Positions 11,200 to 24,124 of a stretch of 64,000 bases of DNA are shown piece after piece. The translations under genes and the position numbers were made by a program. The notes beneath the pieces were generated by a model. It did not search any database. It was not told where the DNA came from and worked only from the letters and a program-made list of their open reading frames with translations. Source of the DNA: Mytilisepta virgata (taxonomy: Eukaryota > Mollusca > Bivalvia > Mytilida > Mytilidae); assembly GCA_028015205.1 (NCBI GenBank), contig CM051518.1, forward strand, positions 33,880,001 through 33,944,000, given 5' to 3'. Position 1 is the first letter of the stretch; each line of letters starts with the position of its first letter.

Positions 11200-11590
11200 T
11201 ATTGTCCCTCTTGACACTAACTATTTCCCCCAGCGTTTCTAGATTGTATTTTGAAAATATAAACCCTTTATCAAAAGATGCCTTCACATTGAGTAAAACT
11301 TCAGACTCCGAATGCATATTTACTTGGTTTACTTATGCAAAGAATCTCTCTTTAGATATAGGTATCGATTTAAAAGATATCGAATTGTGTGATAATGCTA
11401 AATCATTAAAGATACTAAAACATTTCCTTAAAAAAGAAAACTGATACGTATAATAAAAACATATTAAGAGATAAAATTGAAAATCTTCATGAAAATAACA
11501 AGATAAAACTAGATCAGTATGAAACAGAATCATCTAAATTTATGGTAAGAAAAATATTCACAAAATATGCTGCTTATGTCAAATATACAT
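11200..11590 (+). mobile_element. Possible LINE C-terminal coding relic
   Basis: Two consecutive frames read CIFTWFTYAKNLSLDIGI and, after a frame break near 11,440, TYNKNILRDKIENL...KLDQYETESSKFM. This resembles the region C-terminal to the reverse transcriptase of jockey-like LINEs in molluscs, from memory only. It has stops and no partner exons. Confidence 0.3.
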
Positions 11591-13370
11591 AGATAGATAC
11601 TTTCATCCAACCTAACAATGTATTCAGAGCCCCAGATAATTTTTTGGTGTCAGAGTGTATATACTTCCAGGTTTTTTAGACAGATGAGTATTTAATATCC
11701 AAACAGCAGGATCTAAGGGATAAAAAATATTAGCAAAATGAATTATTAGTATTTAGTCATTATGAATCCTGTATTCACCCACATAATAATTCTTGTTTTC
11801 CGTACCATGTCCTGCCAATGTCGACTTCTGAAAACATGTATTTTGGATACTGTTCAAGGACAGAGGCAAGCAATTTTTATGAAAAGAATATGTCCAAATT
11901 TGGGACTAGAAATGCCTGGACTTTTATTTTACAAATAGCGTGACTGCATGTATTAATTCATGTTTGACAGAACACATGCAGTGGTATCGACATTTGTAGT
12001 GCGTAAATAATATCAGAGACATATAACAATGTTTTCTATGTCTCTGATAATATAGATTAAACAAATTTATTTATTTTTTATCCTTTTAGCATTTTTTTAC
12101 TAATTTTTTATATATGATTTTTTCAAATTCTTTCCTTGTCAATTACAACTAAAATTATCAATAGGCATTGCATATAGCCAGTGTCTACTCTCTTGCATTG
12201 TATCAACTTTTAAATTCCTGGTTTAGTAATTCTATGTTAATTCTAATGTATGGACAACTGAGCTTAAACAGAGTAAAGAAAGTAGCTTTTGAATGCATAC
12301 TGAACTTTATTTTATCAATTATGGTCATTTTAACACACTTATTTTGTAACCGGTTACAAAATGGTATCAATGTTATCTATATAAATATATATAATATCAT
12401 TCTATAATGTGATAGTAAGTGTCCTGTTGATATTTAGATAATTAGACAGTCGATTTTAAGGTAAGTTAATCTTATTTTACTCTGAAAATTATTAAAACGA
12501 AAAGAATAATTTACTAATATCCAGTTTACGACGATTTGGGGAGAAAGTCCGTCTATTCATGTCCCAGTCATGTCCCAATATTAAAGGACTTGGTATAATG
12601 TTCCATTTTAATCTGAATTTTGGGTAGCACACTCTGTCTATCAGATTCATAACATGGAACAAACGACGGACTGACTTTAACGTAAATACTCGGAGCGTAA
12701 AAACGAAAAGAGCACTCGTGTCCGACTTCGTTTAAAAATAAAATAAAGATTATCATAAATTATCCGGTCTAAACTACAACTAAATTATTTTTATACATCA
12801 CATGTCATATTATATGATCAAGGATCTATTATATATTGAAATAAACGTTCCCGCCTATCTCCATTTATTGGATTTTTTAATGAAACTGTTGGCTTTATTT
12901 TGACTAGTACATGTAGTTTTTTCGGTAATCGTAAGTTAATGTTAAGATTTAAGGTTGTTATCGTCAGGGAACAACCATTTAACTTCGGGGGGGGGGGGTA
13001 TGGTTTTTTATATTGGTTTGAAAAAAACATTTCTAGGTATGGACACAATTTATTTTTTTCCGTCTGAAAATCAAACCAAATTATTTTTTTTTCTTACCAA
13101 GTCGAATCAGAAATATTTTTTAGCAATGCCCAGAAAGTCAAAGATGTATTTATTCCAATGAAATAACTAGCATTAAAAAAAACTGGTATATACTATGAAT
13201 TTGTTTTTATGATATGTTAATGACTTTTATTTTGCTTTTGTATATTAATTCCTTAAGAAATGGAATATAACATAATTTTCTCTGTACTTTGTATTTTATT
13301 ATAATAATCATAATTCCACACAGTACTGAGTAGACATACATTGGGTATATGTACATGTATGCATATTTAA
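11591..13370. other. Intergenic, no gene seen
   Basis: AT-rich sequence with a poly-G run at about 12,987-12,996 and several homopolymers. Frames of 62-79 codons here lack motifs and splice context and were not accepted as genes. Confidence 0.4.
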
Positions 13371-13371
13371 A

Positions 13372-14478
13372 CCAGAGGCTCCATGGAGCCTGAATTGCTC
13401 ACCTGGATTTTAGGTGACCACAACTGACAAAGCGCTTCTAGATAAGATCTGTAAGGAGTTATTCTACAGTGCCCAGCACTTCTAGATAAGATATGTAAAG
13501 AGTTCTTCCAATGTCCAATGTTAAACTAAGTCTAGCTGTGGCAGCTAGCTTGGATTCCGATCGGCACGAAAACATAACTTTTGTAGCAGGATCTTCATGC
13601 AACAAAAACATTTCAATTGACTTAGTATTTTCTGATAGGAAGACCTTTGTACAAATTTCCATATAGGGTCCAATGTAAAACTTATCCGGCTGTGGCGACC
13701 ATCTTGAATTTCAGATCGGCATAAAAAATAAAACATAACTATTGTAGAGGTTAATCCAATTCTAGTTCATACATAAAAATATTTCAATTGACTTGGTAAT
13801 TTCTGACAAGAAGACTTTTGTACAAATTTCCCATATCGTTCAATGTTAAACTAAGTCTGGTTGTGGCGGTCATATTGAATTTCCGAATGGCACAAACAAC
13901 ATAAGTTTTGTAGAAGTTCATCCAATGCTATTTCGTACATGGTCCTGCAGGAAGCAGAGACTGCTTACTCTTCCAGAGCACCTGGGTCTAATGTTAAACT
14001 AAGTCCGGCTGTGGCGGCCATCTTGAATTTCCGATCGGCACAAAAAAACAAATTTTGTAAAGGTTCATCCAGTGCTTGTGCATACATAAAAACATTTCAA
14101 TTGTCTCAGTAGTTTCTGACAGGAAGACCTTTATACAAATTTCCCCATAGGGTCCAATGTTAAATTTAGTCCGGCTGTGGCGACCATCTTGAATTTCCAA
14201 TCGGCACAAAAAAACATATTTTTGTAGAGGTTCATCCAAGGATCATTCATGCAAAACGTCAATTCAATTGGCTCAGTAGTTTCTGACAAGAAGAGCTTTG
14301 AAGATAAGTCCAATCAGAATGAATATATCTGCCCCTTTTAGCCATGTTAAATATCCAATCCACAAAAAACATACCTTTTGTACAAAACCATCCAATTAAC
14401 ATTCCTGCCAAGTTTGGTTCAATTTGGAATGGTGGTTTCAGAAAAGAAGATGAAAGTATGGCCTTTTAGGCCATGTGA
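13372..14478 (-). repeat. Modular tandem-repeat element R3 (minus orientation)
   Basis: Same family as R1 and R2 in opposite orientation. It starts with AGAGGCTCCATGGAGCCT followed by TTGCTCACCTGG and ends with GGCCATGTGAGCTAA. Internal units carry CCGGCTGTGGCG(A/G)CCATCTTG and TCTGACAGGAAGA. A 50-bp piece at about 13,940-13,990 (CTGCAGGAAGCAGAGACTGC) is copied from the Penelope-like 3' region at 16,164, so the element is mosaic. Confidence 0.75.
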
Positions 14479-14639
14479 GCTAAAAAGGAACAATGCTGAT
14501 TATCATGACTGTTGCTCTTCATCTTGATGGTTAATCACTGAAAGGTCAAGTATGACTGAAAAACTAAGGAAAATCTTTTATGTTCACGCACTCGTGATTT
14601 AATGTGTTGTTCGGTAACTCGTTGTAGATTTTTAGGTAT

Positions 14640-15450
14640 TCGCATTTCAAGATTAGTTATACTATAATTATTGCACATCTACATATGGTGTTTGACAATA
14701 CCGTATAGAAATGAAATTTATAAATTGAAAAATGAAAGATGAGTTTAGGTCAAAAGCTTAAATTGACAGTTTTTCGAAATTCGACCCCGGTGGGCCCCAA
14801 TTTTAGAAAATCAAAATTCTAAAACCTTATTGTGCATCTGGGTATGGTGCAGGACAATACTGTATAGAAATAAAATGCATAAATTGAAAAATTAAAGAGA
14901 AGTTTAGGTCTCAAGCTTAAATTGACAGTTTAGAAAATCAAAATTCTAAAACCTTATTGCGCAACTGCATACGATACAGGACAATACTGTATAGAAAAAA
15001 TGCATAAATTTCAAATGTTGACCCCTGTATCCCCAATTTTAGAAAATTAAAATTATAAAACCTTATTGCACATCTGCATATGGTGTTTGACAATACCGTA
15101 TAGAAATGAAATGTATAAATTGAGAAATGAAAGTTGAGTTCAGGTCTAAAGCTTAAATTGAAAGTTTTTCGAAATTCGACCCCGATGGGCCCCAATTTTA
15201 GAAAATCAAAATTCTAAAACCTTATCTAACCGCATCTGCATATGGTGCAGGACAATACTGTATAGAAATAAAATACATAAATTGAAAAATGAAAGACTAG
15301 TCACTAGCTTGAATTCAAAATTTTCGACCCCTGTGGGCCCCTTGTTTAGAAAATCAAAATTCTAAAATCTTATTGCGCATCTACAGGTAGTATGCAAGCA
15401 ATCTATATAGAAATTAAATTCCTAAACCCAAAAGTGAAGGAGGAGTTGAT
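14640..15450. repeat. Tandem ~200-bp repeat, about four units
   Basis: Units share ATTGCGCATCTACATATGG, ACAATACTGTATAGAAAT, AAATTGAAAAATGAAAGA and GGGCCCCAATTTTAGAAAAT. Related single units are found at about 26,540-26,760, 49,550-49,830 and, inverted, 38,050-38,250. Non-coding. Confidence 0.75.
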
Positions 15451-15782
15451 GTCACAAGGAAGTGTGCCGGACGGACTTCTTCGAAAGTGCGGGGATAATT
15501 ATTGAGGAAACGGTTGACTTTCAATAGTTTCTTCTGATTAGGATGCACCAAAGTTTATCTTTGATAGTTACCTGTTGTGCACATTTATTACAGCCTTTTG
15601 TTATAAATGCAGAAATATGGTTGATAGGAGAGTAATGCCATTCGAACGCCCTTCCAGTTATTGAACTTACATTTCGATCAACTTCCAAGGCCATTATATA
15701 TACATGTATATGTATTATAATTTAACCATTCATACCACAGACACTGCCAAGTCTGCATCTTATCTTTTCTTTCACCTTTAAT
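15451..15782. other. Intergenic, nothing recognised
   Basis: AT-rich sequence between the tandem repeat and the Penelope-like relic; no exon or repeat identified. Confidence 0.4.
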
Positions 15783-16350
15783 TGACACCAGGGGAAGGCT
15801 GAATACAAAACTTTACAACAAACGGGATGACTTTGACTTTCCAATCGTCAACTTCCCATCTTTGAGCGGCAACATTCCAGAAGCGCCGGCGTATGGAGTT
15901 TTTATTTCACAACTCATACGTTATTCTACAGTTTGTGACATATACATTGACTTCCTGGACAGAGCTCGGCTACTGACAGAAAAATTGCTCAAACAGGGGC
16001 ATGTTGCTCCTAAGTTGCAGTCATCCTTATCAAAGTTTTATAGACGTCATCATGCCTTGGTTGACAGGTATGAAAAAAACCGTTTCCCAAATGAAAATGG
16101 ACCTGTTCCATTGATGTTGTCCCTTCCTCATACCGGATTTGACATGGGCAGCATGGCGGATGTCCTGCAGGAAGCAGAGACTGCTTACTCTTCCGGAGCA
16201 CCTGGGTCTACCCCCGATTTTTGGTGGGGTCCATGTTGTTCATGTTTTTAGTTTTTTAAGTGTAGTATTTGTATTATTTTGGTCTTGTCTTCGTTGTTCT
16301 CCGGAGTGTGTCAGTTATTTTCGATTTCGCCTTTGGTATTTCTTGACTTT
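15783..16350 (+). mobile_element. Penelope-like RT C-terminal relic and 3' region
   Basis: Reads KLYNKRDDFDFPIVNFPSL, then IPEAPAYGVFISQLIRYSTV, LTEKLLKQGHVAPKL and SLSKFYRRHHALVDRYEKN, the region after the RT active site in the same family as 4660-6120. A 129-codon frame (15,862-16,251) is this relic continuing into the non-coding 3' part, whose wording (CACCTGGGTCTACCCCCG, TTATTTTCGATTTCGCC) is also typical of that family. The catalytic core is absent, so it is 5'-truncated. Confidence 0.7.
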
Positions 16351-16810
16351 ACTTATAAGGTCAACCGACTTTAAAAACACTATTTTCACGAATTCGTCTT
16401 GTCTTCTGATTTTTATCTTATGGACTTATTGCATAGATTTAGAAAGATACGCATGGTAAAAGAGATACATCGCTTTGAGAATCTATCCAAGACTGAAGCA
16501 TATTTTCGAAAAAAAAATATCTTTTATATTATACAATGTCCAAACCTACAATAAATAGTTGCAACATGTTTTTTATGTCTTTTTTTAGATTTCAGTGTTT
16601 TGACTTTTCAGAATTATAGACGCGGTTACTTCATTTTCACAATATTTTCGAACATTGTCCGTGATTATGTTTTATAATTATTTGATGAGTAGACGGTAAC
16701 AAAGAAATGCTGAAGCAATAAACAAAGAGGGAAAAACACAAAAACAATTCCAACACACGAGACCATTGTCTTTTGATTTTGTCAAAACTTAATTGTTTGG
16801 TTTTTTTCAG
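16351..16810. other. Upstream flank of SULT gene 2
   Basis: AT-rich. The sequence ends in a polypyrimidine tract and CAG (16,801-16,810), taken as the acceptor of the exon holding the start codon, so a 5'-UTR exon of gene 2 may lie somewhere upstream. None could be placed. Confidence 0.35.
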
Positions 16811-16844
16811 TGCTGTTATATTGGAAACATTTTAATACTTTTAG

Positions 16845-19800
16845 ATGCCTGTACGCGATCTTACAGACTCTGAAGGAAACCATTTCAAGGTTATGGATAT
16901 TGATGGGTTTTATCTACCTAACTTTGGCTTTCCAACCCAAGAAGAAGATTTTAGATGTATGATAGAACACTATGAAGCTAGAGATGACGATATATTACTG
17001 TGTAATTATGCAAAATCGGGTAATAAATTAAGCAAAGTTTATTATTTCAGCCATAGTCTCCACCGAACAAAAACAAAATTAAACCTTAACTTATTTCCCT
17101 TTTTGATATGATGGGTGGTAAATAATGCATTTTCTTTAGACACATGTACTTTATATACACTTAGAACTGAATAAATAACCATTTTTTAACTTATGCACAA
17201 AGAAGTCCTATGTCGTTTAAATCGATTTATAATGTTAGGTTATTTGAACCGGATATATACTTTATCAAAGCCTTCAATATATATATTAAAAATCTGATTT
17301 GCATTTAGATTAGATTTTATGCGTTTCAAGTAACTATTTTCTCTAAATTACAAGACACACCAAGAAAAATGAAATTGTCCATTAACACTAATCAATTTTT
17401 TCAAAATGATGCACTTTTAGATTGATTGTATGTTCCCTGACAAAAGGTTGTAATTAAAAACTCCTCTTCCTCGTTGTGTCATATTTCTGCCGGAGTTCCC
17501 CAAGGTTCTGTACTGGGACCTCTTCTTTTTGTAATTTATATTATTGATATTGCTGACAAACTTATTTCTAGACTTTTTGCAGACGATACCTCGTTTAGCT
17601 GCTCTAGTGATGATGAACTAACTACATGTCAAGTCTGTGATTGATCATGACTTGGAGCTATTGGACGGGTGATCGAACAAATGGTTAATGAGCTTTAATC
17701 CAAACAAAACAGAAATCATGATCTTTTCTCAAACTCATATACCTCTAATCTGATCTTTTCGTTAAACGGGCAAGATATTCCAATAGTTACAACTCATAAA
17801 CATGTGGGGGGTTACTTTTAGCAGTGACGCGAAATGGAATAAGCATGTTGAAAATATTATTAGAAGTGTTACTAAACATATTAATGTTCTTCGTAAATTA
17901 AAGTATCAAATAAATCGTGGAAATTTAGAAAAGCTGTATTTAGTTTATATAAGACTATTATTTGAGTATGCAAGCGAGGTTTGGGGTAACAGTGGGGTCA
18001 TAAATGCAACAAAATTGGAGTGTTTGCAACTTGAAGCAGCACGAATAATAACCGGCTTGCCGTCATTCACAAAGTCCGAAATTATTTATCAAGAAATTGG
18101 CTGGGAAAAACTCGAAACGAGACGAAACAGAAGAAAGTTACAAATGTTTTATAATATAAAAATAATTCTGCTCCTGATTATCTTTGTAAACTTATTCCTC
18201 CAACAATTCAGAGCACAACTATATACCCCCTCCACGTAGAAGATATCATTGTACCTTTTTGTAGGCTCTCTCTTACCAGCGGTTCATATATCCCTGCAAC
18301 TATAAGGCAATGGAATAATTTGGATTTTACCATAAGAAATGTCAATTCTATATCAGAATTTAAGAGAAAACTGAAAACCGTTAATCAGGCTAATCTAATA
18401 ACATCCTACTTCGCGTTTGGGCCTAGAAAACTAAATTTTATTTTAACTCAAATAAGTTTCTTTTCTAAATCACGATCTCTTTAGAGTAAACATTGTGGCC
18501 AGTCCGTCCTGTACCTGCGGCGCGGCGGTTGAAAATGCACAACTCTTCTTTTTTAATTGTAATAAATATTCAAACAGCAGAACAGTATTGATTAATAACC
18601 TGACCTGATTACCAGATACTTACAGTATAAATACTGATCTTTTAACAAGAGGCAGTAATGAACTCACCATCGAACAAAATGAAATCATTTTTAAAAATGT
18701 GTATGATTATATTAGAAAATCAAACAGATTCCTGTTCGTCTAATTAACATCTGATTCCACACTCACCTCTCTCTTTCTCTCCCTCTCCCTCTCCCTCTCC
18801 TCTCTCTTTCTCTTTATCTATACCTCTCCTCCTCATCCCGTCCAATTATTGTAAACCATTGTAATTTTGTTATAATAAGCACATTATATTAGTATATATA
18901 CGTATATATGTGTACGTATGTAATGCATGCTTTACTATTGTTATGAATGTTAATATATTCGGAGAAGATTTCATAAGTATGATTTACTTGTGTCTGATCC
19001 TTTTGCTGTGTTTTATAGCAATAAAATATGTTTAAACTAAAACTGAATAAATAACCATTTTTTAACTTATGCACAAAGAAGTCCTATGTCGTTTAAATCG
19101 ATTTATAAATTTAGGTTATTTGAACCGGATATATACTTTATCAAAGCCTTCAATATATTAAAAATCTGATTTGCATTTAGATTAGATTTTATGCACTTCA
19201 AGTAACTATTTTCTGCAAATTACAAGATACACCAAGAAAAATGAAATTTTTCATTAAGACTAATCAAATTTTCAAAATGATGCACTTTTAGATTGATTGT
19301 ATGTTCCCTGACAAAGTTTTGCATGTAATTTCATATCCTAGGAATCCATGGTGTAATATCAATGATACTTCAACACCATTATGTAATGAATTTTTACAAC
19401 AGTGACCTACATTTCATGCTTGAATAGCTCGGTTGACTTTTTGCATTTAGGTCGATTACTCACAATTTTATTGAGATATATCAATGATATACCTATTTAT
19501 TTATCCTATGTAGTACAACAAAAATCAACAACATCACTACAATCACCTTATAAAGTACAACACAACTGAAATTTGAATCACCACGACCTACATTTTATGC
19601 TTGAATGACTTTGAATAAATCTGTGCGTTTAGGTGTATTATTAAAGAACATATGATAATGTATTAATGATATTTCGCAACTACAGTCATCTTATATAGTA
19701 CATTACAACTTACCTACATTTGAGTCAATATGACCTAATTTTTATGGTAGAGTGACTTTGATTAATTTTTGAATTTAGTCAATTTTTATTTTAAAAAACT

Positions 19801-22800
19801 TATCTTCTTCAGCGATTCATTATTTTTCATGGGATTAAAGATAATGTAAGCAGGATATATTATGACACATTCTCTAGTTTCATACTCCTTTAATTAAAGA
19901 TAAATAATAAGATCAACCAATGAAATACAGTCTTTTATATCAAAAGTAAATTCAATGTTCAGTGGGCTGTAGGTCCACGAGGGTAATATTCCCTCGGTTG
20001 ATAGAGCTTCGGCCATAACTCAATTTTAAGTAAGTATTTAATGAATAAACGTGCATCCTGTGTAAAGTAAGGTTTCAACAATTTGGGCAGAATTAATATT
20101 ACCTGGATTTTACCCTTTTGTACACGTGCTTTTGGTTCATTTGCTCACAGTCTTCTGATTTTTCCCAATGCTTAGATCAAGGCCGTACCCGATGAAGGTA
20201 AATCCAAAAATGCTCCGTAAATGTTATAAGCATCTTACTCAATTTTTATAATAGGAACACATTGGATATGGGAGATAATACAAATGTTATACAGACAAAA
20301 AGCTGAGTTTTTACATGCAACTAAAGAAGAATGGATGTTAGAACTTATTCCAAAAGTTGAATTTGACTCCATGACATCCCCACGGATACTCAATACACAT
20401 ATTTACTTTTCAATGCTCCCGAAAGATTTCTTGAGTCGAAAATGTAAATTAATTTACACGATAAGAAATCCAAAGGATGTAGCTGTGTCTTTCTATCACC
20501 ATCATCGGAATTTGCTAGTATACGAGTATAATGGAACCTGGGAAAACTACTTTCACAGATATTTAAGAGGAGAGCGTGAGTAGTTGTAGTATTTAAGATG
20601 GATGTAAAACTGTCTTATATAGTTTATCACAGCGTTAAAAAATATATCATCAAAACCTGTATCACAGAATAATTATCATTTTTTTACCAATGAGTGGATG
20701 TCTCATGTGAGCACTAACTGTTAGTATATCTATACTAGCACTGACTATGATATTTGCACAATTTTACTGATATAAAATTAAGAATCTTTTGGAAACTAAG
20801 GAACACCCCCCTTATGAATAGCTCTGTCCTATTCTACAACGTTTAGGTGTAATGTTTGTGATTTCGGCCTTGAACACTGATAAGATATAATTTGTTGAAA
20901 TCTGCATATATACAAAATTAGTTATCACAAGGTTTTTTTCCTGCCGATTTCTGGATATAAATTAGCAAAAAAGTTTTCTTTCTCATTTTTGAGTTATAGT
21001 ATTTCGCGTACTTGAGCATAAGATGGAAAAAGTTAGAAATATTAAAAACATTATTTTTTCAGAGGATTACATGTCATGGTTTGATCATGTACTCAACTGG
21101 CATGGAGCTATTGAGAAAAATAAAGACTATCCGATACATGTGATGTATTACGAAGATATGCATGTGGTTAGTAAATGTTTGTAATACATTTAGTAATCTT
21201 TCAAGCGCTTGGATACTATAAGCAAAGTGATAAGATATAATGATGAATGTAGTTTACAGTTCTAATTATCTCGCTCTTACTAATCACTGAGGCTCATTAG
21301 AGCCTGAATCGCTATTCTTATGTTGAATTTATCATTCAGTTTCAGTTCTGGTAGCCTTCGATATTAATTGACAGTGACAGCAAATTTACATAATTTTTAA
21401 AGTTTATTGTTCGTTCTAACCAAATGTATTGCTTTGATGAAGTGTACATGAGGTGATGTTGAATGTTTACTGTTGTAAATGAGTAGATACCAAATATAAG
21501 CAGCATGAAAAAAAGGACATGGTTTTTACAGACAGAATCAATTTACAGTCAGACATAAAGAATCTAACAACGGGGAAAGTACAAGACCGGAAAATCTCAG
21601 ACACCCGAGGTGTAAGATTTCCCGTCTTCCAACGAGGCTTGCCGAGTTTGAGACGTTGGAAATACTGCCCGAGGCATCACAGTCTTGTACTTTCCATGGT
21701 GTTTGATTCTGTTTCTTACCCTAAACACTCGAAACAACAAGCCAAAAATGAGTTGCATGCCATTGTTTATATCAACGAGTTACTTCCCCTTTTCAGACGT
21801 CATGAAACATGCCCCCGAGTTTGCGAAATTGTTTTAATTACAATTCTAATTAGTTTAATGCTTCTTTTGAACTGGAATATCATTTTAATGTAAACTTTAT
21901 ATTTAACTACTAGTAATACGTCTCGTAAAGAATGTACAATTTTATTTTAAGCGTATTATGTAAAACGCCTGAGTAGACGGTTTGGTGGTAAAGGGCACTT
22001 GAATTTCTTATCTCACCCATGGGTGAGATTATAATAATCAGTCATGGTCTAAGATGTGAGATGGGACAATTCCACCCGAGGGTTCACATTTTCCAGTCAG
22101 AAACGAGGCTTGCCGAGTTTCTGATGATAGAAAATGTGAACCCGAGGGTGGAATTGTCCAGTCTCACATTTTTTACCATGACTAATTATTTTTCTCACAT
22201 TTCTCGGCCGAATATTTAAAGAAATAAACATGGCTGCCATGACACGAAAATACGTTCTATTAAACTAGACAACCTAGTGCAAAATAAGTTACATATTTGA
22301 AAAGATCGTATGCGTTTTGGTTTTGTACCAAAGGTACAAAACTTTAAAAAGATATCTTTTAGGTTGAGCTTCAGGGATTTTCAAATTGAAGCGATGTTAA
22401 TTTCGACGTTGTCGTACCATTTGTGCGAAGTTGTGTGTTTTCGGACGTTCTAGCATTGTGACGTGATGTTTTTTGCATTGTTACGTCAAGATAGGTCATG
22501 TGATGTGAGATTATAATAATCAGTCATGGTCTAAGATGTGAGATGGGTCAATTCCACCCGGGGGTTTACATTTTCCAGTCAGAAACGAGGCTTGCCGAGT
22601 TTCCGATGATAGAAAATGTGAACCCGAGGGTGGAATTGTCCAGTCTCACATCTTTTACCATGACTGATTATTTTTCTCACATTTCTCGGTCGAATATTTA
22701 AAGAAATAAACATTGCCGCCATGACACGAAAATGCGCTCTATTAAACTAGACAACCTAGTGCAAAATAAGTTACATTTTTGAAAAGATCGTGTGCGTTTT

Positions 22801-23978
22801 GGTTTTAGGTACAAAACTTTAAAAAGATATCTTTTAGGTTGATCTTCAGGGGTTTTCAAATTGAAGCGATGTTAATTTCGACGTTTTCGTACCATTTTTG
22901 CGAAGTTGTGTGTTTTCTGACGTTCTAGCATTGTGACGTGATGTTTTTTTGCATTGTCACGTCAAGGTAGGTCATGTGATGTGAGATGCATGAATCTCAC
23001 ACCGGTGTCTCACACGGAATATGACTGTTCCAAACACATAGAAATGCGAGAAAAGAAAATCTCACACGGGTAAAAATAGGAATTGCCCTGTCTCAAAAGT
23101 GAGAAAATGACGTTTTACAGAAAGACAATGAAGTAGGTTGTTTTTCAAAAAATGAAATTAAAATTTCTCTCGCTCTCACTTATTTTGCCATAAAAAAATC
23201 TAAAGAACTAAAAATCAATTTGGTGTGGCCTAATTATAAAGACAATGCTTCTCCCATGAATAAAGGAAGTAAAGGTCCATAGAGTCTATATGTTCGAATC
23301 AAAACCCTAGCTTAATCCATGCAAAATGAAAGAATGTTTTATTTCAGAATTCCAAGAGAGAGATCAAGAAACTGGCAGAATTTCTTGAATTGACATACGA
23401 TGATAAATTAATCCACGAAATAAGCGAAAAATGTCAAATTGATGTGATGAAAAAGGGAAAAACTCAGAACAACTGTTTACAGTGGAAAGATGACAAACCT
23501 GGAATGTATAGGGAAGGTAGTGTACATTACTATGTTTCTCGTTTTCTATGCGGAATATTCCATTTTTCGAATAAAAGCCATCTGCCGAATCCAGTCAGTA
23601 CGAGCTTATAACCACACTTAATTCAAAACAGGATAGCTAAAATCTGAAAAAGGACGAATTTTCTTTCAATCTATATTTATAGTACAATTACAAAAAATTA
23701 TAATCACTGGATTAAACTTCGTCAATGACCAACACGATGCAGAACAGAAAATCAAGTTTATAATTGATGACAATGATTTATATTCAATTTTTGGTAGCTT
23801 CAACCCGATGTTACCTATATTCAGGGAAAAAGTTTTCATCGAATTTTTTCACTTGTCTTTTTAAGGTAAAGTTGGGGGCTGGAAGAACGTATTCACAGTG
23901 GCACAGAATGAACTGTTTGACAAGTTGTACGAGGAGAAAATGGCTAGTTTGAAACTAAATATTAAATATTCCGTTTGA
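16845..23978 (+). CDS. Cytosolic sulfotransferase (SULT), gene 2, complete
   Basis: PAPS-dependent cytosolic sulfotransferase, acceptor unknown. Coding exons: 16,845-17,019, 20,255-20,575, 21,063-21,166, 23,348-23,516, 23,866-23,978 (TGA 23,976-23,978), total 882 nt, 293 aa, the usual SULT length. The exon with the start codon probably begins at 16,811 after TTTTTTTCAG. Motifs in order: [13 protein letters not shown]-loop (Lys57), RILNTH with the expected catalytic His107, [10 protein letters not shown] (Arg129, Ser137), [37 protein letters not shown] (dimer motif KxxxTVxxxE). Relative to the family, RKG is REG and GDWK is GGWK. Intron 1 carries a truncated LINE flanked by ~280-bp direct repeats. 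AATAAA lies at 24,125. No disabling change seen; most likely functional. Exons 2-5 are duplicated as gene 4. Confidence 0.88.
17165..17444. repeat. ~280-bp direct repeat X, left copy (LINE flank)
   Basis: Begins AACTGAATAAATAACC and ends TATGTTCCCTGACAAA. It matches 19,041-19,315 over its whole length with scattered substitutions and a small (AT)n difference. The two copies bracket the LINE in intron 1 of SULT gene 2. Confidence 0.85.
17445..19040 (+). mobile_element. 5'-truncated jockey-like LINE in SULT gene 2 intron 1
   Basis: Reads the 3' half of a non-LTR reverse transcriptase: [20 protein letters not shown], then [13 protein letters not shown] (catalytic FADD), then [30 protein letters not shown] and YASEVWG. 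A Cys-containing C-terminal block follows in broken frames ([16 protein letters not shown] near 18,500). The 3' UTR has a (CT)n tract (18,757-18,830) and ends with CAATAAAATATGTTT. Endonuclease and N-terminal RT are absent, and there are in-frame stops, so it is an inactive truncated copy. A second copy, 41,972-43,497, is part of the segmental duplication. Confidence 0.8.
19041..19315. repeat. ~280-bp direct repeat X, right copy (LINE flank)
   Basis: Right partner of 17,165-17,444, starting directly after the LINE 3' end. The same sequence follows the LINE in unit B (from about 43,498), where the left partner is missing because the duplication starts inside the LINE. Confidence 0.85.
19316..20254. 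other. Rest of SULT gene 2 intron 1
   Basis: AT-rich intron with short degenerate repeats (GACCTACATTT(C/T)ATGCTTGAAT twice). No gene. Nearly identical sequence is in unit B before gene 4 exon 2. Confidence 0.5.
21574..21695. repeat. Hairpin repeat H3 in SULT gene 2 intron 3
   Basis: Arms GGAAAGTACAAGAC / GTCTTGTACTTTCC with further internal pairing (CCAAC...GTTGG); the apex is CGAGGCTTGCCGAG. Unit A lacks the GTGTCTGAG segment of the right arm that is kept in unit B (46,051-46,182). Confidence 0.7.
22024..22985. repeat. Two ~481-bp tandem copies of a large hairpin repeat (H4)
   Basis: Each copy starts GAGATTATAATAATCAGTCA and holds a strong inverted repeat (22,024-22,197 and 22,505-22,679) with arms CAATTCCACCC-GAGGGT and apex AACGAGGCTTGCCGAGTTT, followed by ~300 bp ending in CATGTGATGTGAGAT. 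Lies in intron 3 of SULT gene 2. Unit B has only a short remnant (46,490-46,560) with the GTGAGATTCATGCATCTCAC piece in the opposite orientation. Confidence 0.8.
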
Positions 23979-24124
23979 TTTTACTAATAAGAATATAGAA
24001 TCAAGCTTACTTATTGTACATTTTTAATAGTGCAGTTACTTCTCGCAGTTCTGAGATTTATATATAAATACATTTTCAGTGTAATTCTTTTTTGTTGTAT
24101 ATCTATAGGTACCATTGTTTATAT

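Noticed and set aside
17802..18239. 145-codon ORF as a host gene (and its copy at 42,252-42,686)
   Set aside because: The peptide is the C-terminal part of a LINE reverse transcriptase, directly after the FADD motif.
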